Positions 19,899 to 30,377 of a stretch of 64,000 nt of DNA are shown one piece after another. The position numbers and the translations under genes are program-made. The notes beneath the pieces are model-generated. The model ran no database searches. It was given only the letters and a program-made list of their open reading frames with translations, and was not told the origin of the DNA. The stretch comes from Saccharomycopsis fibuligera x Saccharomycopsis cf. fibuligera (lineage: Eukaryota; Ascomycota; Saccharomycetes; Ascoideales; Saccharomycopsidaceae), in NCBI GenBank assembly GCA_001936135.1, contig CP012809.1, positions 2,901,501-2,965,500 of the forward strand, in the 5' to 3' direction. The number at the start of each line of letters is the position of its first letter. Position 1 is the stretch's first letter.

Positions 19899-21720
19899 AT
19901 GTCTATTGCTTTGAAATTTTCTCGTCCTATTGCGAAATCTTTGCCAAGGTATGTACTGCACATTTACCATCTTTCCATGATACTGATGGTGATGACGATG
20001 ATGATGACGATGACCACGATGACGGTTTGTTTTTCCTCAAGCCTTAACCACTGCTTATTTTGTCGAAGTAAAAATATCAGCTTCAAAACTAATCAGGTCA
20101 TATTATTTGTAAGAGGATGACCAATAGTATCAGCTGAAAGTCATTTAAACTACAAGTCCTTTTGCACTTTATGGATGATTGCCAGTTTCAAAAAAATTTA
20201 CGTCCTCGGTCCCCTATTCTTTGTACCGGTGTTGTTTTTCATTATCTTGTCATATTTTTCATCTATGACTGATCTATGCTATTGTTATTCTAACTTTCCT
20301 GGCAACAAAGTACTAACCAAATTACAGATACAACAACATCGCCGCCATCAACTTTGCCCGTTTTTACGCTGGTAAATCATGGCCTGCTCACACCGTCATT
20401 AACATGCCTGCTTTGAGTCCTACTATGGAGCAAGGTGGGTTGGCCGTTTGGTCTAAAAAAGTTGGTGACAGATTAGAACCTGGTGAAGCTATTGCTGAAA
20501 TCGAAACCGATAAGGCTCAAATGGACTTTGAATTCCAAGAAGAAGGTTACTTGGCCAAGATCCTTATTGATGCTGGTGCTAAAGATATTCCAGTTGGTAA
20601 ACCAATTGCCGTTTACGTTGAAGAAGAAGGTGATGTTTCAGCTTTTGCCGATTTCACCGAAGCTGATGCTGGTGGAGCACCACCAGCCGCTGCTAAAGAA
20701 GAAGCTCCAGCTGCCACCAAGGAAGAAGCTCCAGCTACCAAGGAAGAACCAGCCGCTAAAGGTTCTGCTGCTGCTCCAAAATCTACTGGTTCTGCTGCTC
20801 CAGTTGGCAGAGTCTTTGCTTCTCCATTGGCCAAGACCATTGCTTTGGACAAAGGTATTGCTTTGAAAAACATCAAGGGTACTGGTCCAAACGGTAGAAT
20901 TGTTGCCAAGGATGTTGAAAACTACAAACCGGCTCCAGCTACTGCTGCTGCCCCAGCTGCTGGTTCTGCTCCAGCTGCTGGTAAATCTGCTCCAGTGGCT
21001 GCTGGTTCTGCCATCGTTAGTTACGAAGATATCCCACTTACTGCCATGAGAAAAACTATTGCCAAGAGACTTACCCAATCCACTCAGACTGCTCCATCTT
21101 ACATTGTTTCTTCTCAAGTCAGTGTTTCCAAACTTCTCAAACTTAGAGCCGCTTTGAACGGTGCTAGTAACGGTGAATACAAGTTGTCTATTAACGACAT
21201 CTTGATCAAAGCCATCGCTGCTGCTTCCAAGAAGGTCCCACAAGCCAACTCTTACTGGTTGGAAGACGAAGGTGTCATTAGACAATTCAACAATGTTGAC
21301 GTTTCTGTGGCTGTTGCTACCCCAACTGGTCTCATCACTCCAATTGTTAAGAATGCTGACACCAAGGGATTGCAATCCATTTCTAAAGAAGTCAAAGACT
21401 TGGGCAAGCGTGCTAAAGCTGGCAAATTGTCTCCAGAAGAATACCAAGGCGGTACTATTACCATTAGTAACTTGGGCATGAACCCAGCCGTTAACCTTTT
21501 CACCTCTATTATTAACCCACCACAATCTGCCATTATTGCCATTAGTACTTTGGACAAGAAGGCTATTCCAGATCTCAGCAGCGATAAAGGTTTCACTTTT
21601 GACGATGTCTTGACCGTCACTGGTACCTTTGACCACAGAGTTGTTGACGGTGCTGTTGGTGGTGAGTTCATAAAGGCATTGAAACAAACTATCGAAAACC
21701 CATTGAGCTTGTTGTTGTAA
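19899..21720 (+). CDS. LAT1: Dihydrolipoamide acetyltransferase, pyruvate dehydrogenase E2 (one intron)
   Basis: The E2 core of mitochondrial pyruvate dehydrogenase passes the acetyl group from lipoyl-lysine to CoA. Exons are 19899-19948 and 20328-21720; the 379-nt intron has donor GTATGT, branch site TACTAAC at 20311-20317 and acceptor ACAG, and joins AG|A TAC to give LPRYNN in frame. The product is 480 aa, as in S. cerevisiae (482). The mitochondrial presequence comes from exon 1 (MSIALKFSRPIAKSLPR) and the start of exon 2. The lipoyl domain has its lysine at about 79 (ETDKAQ), followed by an Ala/Pro/Glu linker, the E1/E3-binding domain (about 179-215), a second Ala-Pro linker and the catalytic domain with DHRVVDG (His about 453, Asp about 457). 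No in-frame CTG is present. Confidence 0.96.
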
Positions 21721-22715
21721 GTTTGAGGTTTCAGGAATCTTGAAGTAATCTGTCTCTGAGCTGAAAAATATTGCATCGAACCGGTTTTTACATATATATA
21801 TGTATACAACGTCAAAATAAATATTATTGTAAAATCATGAAGAATGTTTTTGCTGTTTTATTGTAGGCGGTATATGGTATACCTACCGGAGCCAGTCTTT
21901 GCAAGTCTAGCGTTAGGAATAGAATGTTGAACATTGAGAATAGACAATTAAAAACTGAAAATAGAAAACGAAAACGTTGTTCAGTAGTTTTAGCCTCTTT
22001 CAGGTACATAGAATATTGAATACAAAAATATGGAACACGGAGACTGTCAAACATAAGTATCCATCCACCCTTATCAAACGTTAGTACTACAAAGCTAGCC
22101 GATTCTCGTGTCATGTTATGCACTTAGTGAAATTTCCTGAGGGCGAGACACATGATAATGTTGCTCTTATTATTATAACTATAGTTTACTTTGTGTTTGA
22201 AAACTTCAGTCGATAACGTAAATTGTGCCAAGCAGTAAATAAAAGTTATTCAAAATACGCTTTTGACAAACGATTAAAACAAGACAACAAACACACTAAA
22301 ATTATTGCGAATAAGCATCGTAGTCTATTTCACCCTGAATGCGGAAATTATGAACTCATAAGACAATAAAGAAACAGGAATTAATAAAGTTAAAAAAAAC
22401 TAAGAAAAAGAATAATAAAATCAACATAACTTAATAACACTCAATAGTCAATAGTCAGTAACTAAGATAAATAGATATAGATAAATAAATAAAGACAGTC
22501 ATATGATAATATGAAACTGACTATGAAAATAGATTGAAAAAGGGAAAATCAGAATAGAAACAAAACAAAAAACAGAAAAAAAAAATTAGAAAAAACAGAC
22601 AAACAGGAAAGCAGCAGCAGCAGAAAAAAAAAGAATAATAAAATAAAATAAAATAAACAAACCAAGAAGAAAGTCAATAAAAGGAATACAAAGTGAATAC
22701 AGTTTCAAAAGTTTC
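21721..22715. other. Spacer between the 3' ends of LAT1 and PAL1
   Basis: No gene seen. Convergent 3' ends; A-rich on the plus strand from about 22380 to 22670. Confidence 0.5.
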
Positions 22716-25191
22716 TCAAACTTGTTGCCTATTGCGGCTCACTTTCAAACTCTTGACTCTGTTCAACAATGAACTTTTTTGGTCACCTTCAACTCTCAAC
22801 ACTTCATCATCACTTTTACGTCTTGGAGCCATTGGTTGTTGATTATTGTTCAAAAATCTTCTGCTTAAGGATTTTTTTCTACCCAATTGTGATTGATCAA
22901 ACCTTTGTTCTTCTTTAACTGCAACTTTAGATGCTGGTGCTCCTTCCAAAAATGTAGAAGAACCCAACCCCAAAGTGGTTGTTCCGTGAATTGGTTGTTC
23001 TTTAACTTTAGCATCAAATTGTATAACTGGACTATTAAATGCATTGATTCTTTCTTTGTTTATTCTGGTTTGATACAATGTGTCATTTTCATCTGGAGTT
23101 TTTCCCAAAACGGTGTCGATTGTATGTTCTTTGGTGTTATTTGGACCCAAGCCTTTGATGGTAGAATTTGGACCATCCACTGGGAATGCCATCACTGGCG
23201 CCTGTTTGGTATTCTTGTTACGATGTGGATTACAAGCATCAAATGGACCATCATGATGGAAAGCGCCTCCAAACAATCCAGTAACATCCAATCTATCAAT
23301 GGTATCAACCCCAACTGCTTTCTTTTCTGGTTTGGAAGATGACGATTTAGATTTACTCTTGGAGGATCTACTTCTTTCTTTTGATGAAGAACGATGATGA
23401 TGATGTCTATGACGGTGTCTGTGACGTCTTTCTCTTTCCTTTTCTTTTTCTATTTCTCTTCTTTTTTGTTTTTCTGCTTCATCTTCACTATCACTGTCAA
23501 AACTAAAAGCACCTTCATCTTCCTTCAGTGGTTTTCTAGCTTCTTCAGCTCTTCTTTTTTCTTCTTCAGCTCTTCTTCTTCTTTCTTTTTCTCTGCGTCT
23601 TTCTTCTTCACGTCTTCTTCTTTCTTTTTCTCTTCTTCTAGCATCTTCTTTAGCGAGTCTTTCTTTTTCTCTACGTCTTTCTTCCTCAATTCTTCTTCTT
23701 TCTCTTTCTTTTCTTTTTTCTATTTCAAGGTCACGATCAACTAATGATGCCCCGCCATTTCTGCCAGAACTGCGAGTAGGATCAAGAGTTCTTTTAGCAG
23801 CTGTTGCTGATCTTGATGGGTACTCGTCATCATCACTAAATGATTTACTAGAGTCTGAAGAATATGAGGAGTAAGAGTCGGAACGGCGTCTGTGGGAACG
23901 AGAAGAGCCTTTTGGTCTGGATGAGGGCTCGTCCATTGTGATGGCATCAGCAAATGGATTCTTGGAACGAGGACGTGGTGGCGGTATCATACTAAAAATT
24001 TTGAGTTAGAATTATTGTAAAACGTAAAAACAGAATTGAAAATTTGAAATCAGCACTATTTTTTCTATGGTTTTTTTTCTTTCTTGGCCGTTGGTGTTGC
24101 TGCTGTTGTAGTTATTGTGGTAAGCCTTAAAACTAATGTGTGGGTTTCAGCCGCTTGTAAAGAGATAAAAAACAAAGGGGGAGGGTTAAAAGAGGAAAAG
24201 CAAATGAATTTAACTCTTTTTTCGTTTGGACTGAATCAGAAATTGATGAGCAAGATTCGAATAAAAGTAGATAGTATTAAGATAAAGCCCCACCAAGAAG
24301 ACACGGAGTTTCAAAGGCAATCGATCGTACATGTATGTACAATAGCTCTGAATGCCCCCGGTGTATGCCCCGGTTACAGTGAGTGATCAGTTTTTCTTGC
24401 TGTGTGCGCTGGTAGTTGCTAACACCGCCCCTTAAAAAACTAAAAATACAGCACGGAAAATGACGAGTAACAACGTCACCTGCTAGGCTATAACGAAACC
24501 TTAATGGAAGGGGGATTGCGGCCTAGGCGATTATTTGGGCTGAAACACCAACATTTTTACTCCAATCAACAACAGTAGAGAATGTGCAGGATGGCTAGAT
24601 GGTAGTTGTAGATCAATCGGACTGTTTTTGGGAACCAATTCTGTTGTGTTGCAGACAAGAGAAAAATAAAAATAGATCAAAATCAGAGTCTTAGATCCCG
24701 CGCGCTTAACTGAAGCGAGCACTAAAAAGATAAATACAGCAGAACCGGACCTATTTTTCAAGATTCTTTTCTCAAGCAGACGCAAAGTTGAGTTAAAATG
24801 AAAAATGTTGGAATGAAACCATAGAAAAAGTAGCACTAGAAGAAGAAAAAAAAAAGTTAGAACAAATAACAAAATACACATACCCATTTTTGTTTGCACT
24901 GGACTGTCTCAAGCCAGAGGATTTGCGAGAACTATAGTTAGCTTCTCTTTGTCTAGCAGCGCTTCTTGAATAATCATAGCTGTCGTCATCGGAATAGCTA
25001 TCCTCGTCGTCAGAGTAGTGTTTTGTGCGGTAGCTTCGCGGACTGTCTTCGTCAGAGAAGAAAGCGTTATATTTCTTAGAGGACACGGCACCGGAGGAAG
25101 GATGGTAGTTAGAGCGGTGAGACGAAGGCTTCTGGGAAAGCAAGTTGCCTGTGGACTGGCTTTGGTTGGAGGACTGAGCATACATTGCCAT
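22716..25191 (-). CDS. PAL1: Pal1-family cell-morphology protein (one long intron)
   Basis: Pal1 proteins act at the cell cortex at early endocytic sites; the fission yeast member helps keep cylindrical shape. Exon 1 is 25191-24884 and exon 2 is 23991-22716, giving 526 aa in frame (AAT GG|T ATG ATA). The donor is GTATGT, the branch site TTCTAAC and the acceptor TTTTTAG. The 892-nt intron is long for a yeast. The Pal1 signature is in exon 2: RLDVTGLFGGAFHHDGPFDA, then CNPHRN and APVMAFPVDGPN. NPFAD near the exon-2 start resembles an NPF endocytic motif. Between lies a long charged Arg/Glu-rich helical stretch, then His/Ser-rich sequence. The first exon is Ser/Tyr/Asp-rich. Without the splice, exon 1 would run into intron sequence rich in Phe and Ser. 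Confidence 0.88.
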
Positions 25192-26755
25192 GATTTATAT
25201 GAAGGGAAGGACGTCCTGTAAGTTTTGGCAATGAAGAACAAGAGTTGGAGCTGGCGCTAATCAGCAATAAAGTAAGTGTTGGTATCGATACCGATAATGC
25301 GGATGGGAGGAGGAGTAAGAACTAAAAATTTCTAAAAATTTCTAAAAATTTTTCGTGTAGATTGTAATCGAGTGTTAAGCGCCCAGCCAGGAGAAAATGA
25401 ACAAGGACAGCGAGTGTAGTGGAACTGCAAGAGGAAGCCAGAGGAAGCCAAAGGAAGTGGAAGAATTCAAAGTCAAAAGTCCAGCGGAAATTAAAATAAA
25501 ATTAGAAATCAGAAACTAGAAACAGGAAAAAGCGTGAAAAAGGGAAAAGGCAAAAAAGCAGCGACTGACGGCGAGAAACTTGGCCCGGGATGGTGCAAAA
25601 CAAAAAGAAAGAGAGGCGCGGAGCAGGGTTAGCGCTGAAGGACACTGGGAGCAGACAGGGCAGACAGAACACACAAGCACAGCAGGGAACGGTTGTTGTG
25701 TACAATCTATAGATAACCTTTGCAAAAATATTGCAGAGACAAGCGAGAGAAGAAGAGAAATACAACAGAAGAGGATCAGAATCAGAATCAGAATTGCAAA
25801 ACAAAAGGCAGAAGGTAGGGGCGCGGGCGCAGGCGCAGGAAAAACAAGCATCTCCTCAGTAGAGAGAGAGAGAGAGAGAGTCTATTGGACGGCGCTCACT
25901 CTCACTGGAGTAACTCAACTAGCTGGTGATCGGCATATACCCACACAACAATTGATAATCAGCATGTCCACGCCCTCGTCCACATCCTGAGAACGGTGGA
26001 GCGACACTCGTGGAAAATCATCATTGTACACTGTATATACAATCTTGCTAGGTAACAATACCACAGTGCCTGGGTGGCATGCCATGTCGCGCTGCTCACA
26101 GTGCACTAGTATAACTATAATTATGTACATAAGGAACTATCCTGTGGACGCGCTGGGCTTTTAGTCCCCCAAGATCTACAACTACAAGTAGAGCATGGCT
26201 CATCGGCTGCTCGCTAGTTGGGATTAGTTGAAAATACAACATCAACATCAACGCCAAAATCATTGTCGATATTCATAATATTATATACACAACAACGGTT
26301 TAAAAAAAAAAAAAAAAAAAAAAAAACACACACACACAACAGCTGCAACATGCAAAAATTATTAATACACATACACACACCGCACCCCCTTTTCCTTCTC
26401 TGTCATCAACCAACAGACCGCCGCCAGCGCACTGAATTCATACTGAACTTGTATAATTTGTAAAACGCTTGTATGTTGCCTGCCTGTCTGTGCTGCAGTG
26501 GCGCATGCGTTCACTAAGGGGGAAGAGGGGGTGGTGCAGGACAGGACAGGAGCACAAAAATTTCTTAGTTGAGAAATTTCTTAAGATGATCGCTACCCGC
26601 CCTAAGTACATGCGTCATAATGCGCACACCCCGCTTGACTAGTATATTTTTTCCCACCGTGGGACGCTCACTTTTTTAGTTTTCTTTGTAGCAGTATAAC
26701 ACTATAAGCCATTACTTTGCTGCCCTATACACAAGTGTATGGCACAGATCTCTGG
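25192..26755. other. Spacer upstream of PAL1
   Basis: No supportable gene. Holds the PAL1 promoter and the 3' end of the SUMO-like gene. Notable only for an AG run near 25861-25880 and the A/CA repeat listed separately. The frame at 25580-25990 is charged low complexity with no conserved look. Confidence 0.5.
26302..26338. repeat. Poly(A) run followed by (CA)n
   Basis: About 25 A then about six CA units, in the spacer between PAL1 and the SUMO-like gene. No element boundary is visible around it, so it looks like a simple repeat. Confidence 0.85.
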
Positions 26756-27519
26756 CTAGGTTCTTGAAATTGCTGCAGTAATAATCGAATAGTCCTTCAA
26801 GTTTAACGCCTGAAGCTGCTGGTTGTAGTCCTTCACTAATGTGCCCCCAAGGGTGAACTTCACCGCTTCGACGTCTTGTTTGCTAAGCTTTGTGTTTGCG
26901 TTATTCAACAACTTGGTCTTGTATGATTTGAGAATCCGCTTCAATTTCGTGGTTTTCTTAATCTTGAAGAACACTGGCGCAGTGTCCGTGAGCTCAATCT
27001 TGATATTCAAATAAACTTCATCCTCTTTAGCCGGTCCCTGACCTGGGCCTTGACTCTGGCTTTGGATTTGACTTTGACTTTGACTTTGACTCAATGGTTG
27101 CGTCGACATCTCTGCTGCAGCAGTGCCAGTAGTAACATTAGCTAATGTTGAGCCACCACCTTGGTCTGCTTTAACGTCATCCTTATCACCACTACTTTCA
27201 ATAGCACCCCCGTTGACTCCAACGCTTTCAATCTTTTGTCTCTTTGGCGCTGGCTCGTCATTGATTAGATCAACATGCAAAGTTTTATTACCATTCGTAT
27301 CATTCTCGCGCACTGGAGTAGCACTGTGGATCGTCTCTCGAAGCTGGTCAACATTGTTTGTCGACTCGTTGTTGAACATGTTCATGCTTTGCTGCTCACC
27401 TCCGCCTGCAGCTTTTAAACTACCGTTATGTAAGGTACCGTTTGCAGCTGTGCTGCGGCTTTCCGCATCGGACGCGGACGCGTATTTTATCTGATTACTT
27501 TGATCTTCGCGTGTTCTGC

Positions 27520-27553
<34 letters not shown>

Positions 27554-29986
27554 AATAGTATTATTGTTGGTATCTAGCTGACTTTGGTCAAACGTGTCAC
27601 CAATGGAAATGTGTCTTTTTTTGGAACTTATTTTTTGCTCTTCATCTTGATTGGTATTTTCTTTTGTTATGTCATCGAATGATCCATTCTTAATGGTAGT
27701 ACTAGTATCCACCAACTGCCTATTGTCAAACTTCAAAGGCGTCACTATAGGAGGTGGACTTGAATTTGAATTTAGATTTGAATTTGAATTTGAAGCAGCT
27801 TGGATGGCCTTTAACGGAGCCGGGCTTGGCACAGAAAAATTCTTAAATCTTGCAAAAATATCGTTATCTTTTTCAAATAGAAGCTTTTCTTGTCTCATTC
27901 GCTCAATTTCTTCTGACAATGCATTCAATTTGGCATCATAGCTGCTTACAAAACTCACCTTGTCAGCAGCATTTTGCAATTCAAGTTTAAACTGCCTAAT
28001 CATTTCTTGCTTCTCAATAGCAAATTGTGCTTCGTTATCCTTGAAGCCCTTAATAAGTCGTAACACATTCAACAAATTTTTGGACACATTGTTCAATGAA
28101 TTCACGAGCACCCTATTCACCCGATCCTTAATAACTTGCACATTACCAGAATCTGCTTTGAATTTCTCTTCAATTTGTAAAGCTTTAACCACGTCAACTT
28201 TGCTTAGCTGCGAAACTTCCGGCAATTGTTCTTCCTTAAGTTCTTGGAATTTGGGTATCTTAACAATATCTTCGCCATTGCTACTTGGCACGATCCAATT
28301 CACTAGCTTGTCATATGCGTATACCGCACTATTCTTTTCTGAATTCCAGGTTTTATTCACATTATAAACCAAATTTTGGTCATATCTTTGTAAACCGTTC
28401 AAGTATGCGATCAACTTGTTGGATACATCACTAGTGGTAAGATTGGAAAATTTTGCAATTTCTTGAATTGTCAAACCTTTGATTTCTTTATCGTGCTGGT
28501 AGAGAGTAATCAATATATTGTAAAGAATATTATCACTGGGCACGTATTTCAACATAGGTTGTGGCCTTGTCACGGTATTTGTGTTTGATTTTGTGTTTAG
28601 TTCGGCATCAAAATCAAAATCTACTTTGGCAAACTTGTCAGGAACTATAGTGGAATCAATGATTATGTTCAAGTAATCGAAATCGATTGGATCAAGATTA
28701 ATCTCTGACGCAATTTTCTCATTTTTGCAACCAAGTTTGATTAAATTTTGAACCATTTCTATAAGTGATGAGTATTGGTATTGGAAGTTATAAAATAAGA
28801 ACCCAGCTTTATTATACATCCGCAACGCGTAATTTTTGTACTGTTGCTCAACTAACTTTAATTTTTGCTCCAACCGCAGCTTGCTCAAAGCTTCATCGTT
28901 AAGCTGCTTCTTGAATTGTAGCGTTCTGTTATTCATTTGATTGTTAATTTCAGATACCTGTTTTTGCAGGTGTTCAAATTTTTGCTGCAATTCTGAAATC
29001 GTTGCTTTAAGATTTGCAATCTCTTTATCTTTTGTTAAGCTTTTCTCTTCGGCATTTTTCACTCGCTCATTGAGATAGGATAAATCATCAGCAAGCTTCT
29101 TTTTTTCGGTTTGCAATGAATTTATTAAAGTTAATTTGTCAGATAGTGTCGTTTTGGTTGACTTGAACTGTTGCAACAACGTGCTTTTATCCTCTTCCAA
29201 TTCTCTCACTTTTGCTCTAGAGCTTTCTCCATGATCAATAACCATCTGTGAATTTTTCTTTTCTAATGACTGCACCTGCTTACGAAGATCAGAAATAGTG
29301 GCTTCGTATGTTAACAACTTGTTGCTCGTGGCATCATCTTTATTGAATATAGCAATTTTTTCCTGGAACAATTTCAATTGATCTTCTGAGTTTAAGCGTA
29401 CAACGATATTCGAATTAGCAGAGATACCCATCTTATTCAATTTGTCAGTAATATTATGTATTTTAAATGCTTTTTGAATGCTCTCTTCATATAAAATCAC
29501 ATAAAATTCCACACTACTAAACCAATGAGTGCTTCGAGGCACCCTAGAATCAACAACTTGAAGATGTGTAAGTAAAATATTGTACATTTCATAGAAGGCA
29601 CAATCCTCTTCAATTTTAATTACCACCGAGTCTTTGACTATTTGAAATTGGCTCTTGTTTACCGCCTCATCGTTGGTGAAATGTACCGATACAGGAATCA
29701 ATTTTTTTACCAAGATCTGATCCTCGTTTTTCAATCGTAGTTCAGCAATAGTGCTAGCTGGATTCAAAAATCTAGTGAGATGATAAAATGTCAAATCATA
29801 TGGATTGGTATTATTAAGTTGTGCAAATTTTTTCACCAATGACCCAAACTTACTTTGGCGCTTCACCTTGAAGTATGTGTTTCGCAGGTCTTCTTCAGCG
29901 TTTCTGCTAGGCACTGGCGCGTTAGCAATAGGGTCATTTATATCGAAAAACCTAAGCGATAAAAGAATTGAGTCCTTATCACTCAT
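26756..29986 (-). CDS. SUMO-like / coiled-coil / SUMO-like protein, 1076 aa
   Basis: I cannot name this gene. Residues about 8-97 look like a ubiquitin fold of SUMO type (TYFKVKRQSKFGSLVKKF, later ELRLKNEDQILV). Residues about 990-1076 are closer still to yeast Smt3: VFFKIKKTTKLKRILKSY against FFKIKKTTPLRRLMEAF, then VKFTLGGTLV and ALNLKDYSIITA. There is no terminal Gly-Gly, so it is not a conjugatable SUMO. Between them lie a possible further beta-grasp region (about 98-200), a coiled coil of about 170 residues (225-395), a segment with winged-helix character (about 490-560), a shorter coiled coil, and disordered Asn/Ser/Gln sequence including an SQ repeat. Esc2/Rad60/NIP45 proteins carry tandem SUMO-like domains but are much shorter and have no such coil. 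A structural role in a SUMO-guided nuclear complex is inference. Confidence 0.7.
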
Positions 29987-30377
29987 TTTGGCAGGGTATT
30001 AATTGGATAATATTTGTCCAATAAATTTCAACAAAGCCGCTAGTTTGATTGGTTTATGGTGGCGTTGTTTGACAGAAATGGAAAGTAAAGCTAAAAAAGC
30101 ACGTAAAAAACTTGTCAGCGAGCATTTTGGCGTCTTTTTATTGTCAATCTGCTTGAGCGCCTGTTTGTTATTTTTGTTTTTTTATTTTGTTTTCAGTTTC
30201 GATATGTGGACATGTGCCGTTACCCTCTTTTATGTTTATGCGTGTACCGCATGAACGGTTATTTAACTTTTTTTCTAAACATGAAAAAAAAAAATATCAA
30301 CAGTGATGAGATGGATGAGATTAGTTACATACACAGTCTATTAGAACAGCATTTGTGTTATTGGGCAATTGTGGGAA
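29987..30377. other. Divergent promoter region
   Basis: Spacer between the start codons of the SUMO-like gene (minus) and RRN11 (plus), probably a shared promoter. Nothing specific recognised. Confidence 0.5.

Noticed and set aside
22716-22720. CRISPR array or prokaryotic operon signals anywhere in the window
   Set aside because: No regularly spaced direct repeats with unique spacers; introns, tRNA form and gene families are eukaryotic.
24793-24883. Continuation of PAL1 exon 1 as a separate 132-aa protein
   Set aside because: The extra codons begin exactly at a GTATGT donor and encode Phe/Ser low complexity; splicing to the exon with the Pal1 domain keeps frame and explains both parts.
25580-25990. 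136-codon charged frame upstream of PAL1
   Set aside because: Arg/Glu/Gln-rich from AG and GAATCA repeats; nothing conserved.
26302-26338. Poly(A) followed by CA run as a retrotransposon tail
   Set aside because: No LINE-like sequence precedes it and no duplication is visible; a simple repeat is enough.
30369-30377. RRN11 start at a TTG codon nine bases upstream
   Set aside because: Not an ATG; the ATG at 30378 gives a sensible N-terminus.
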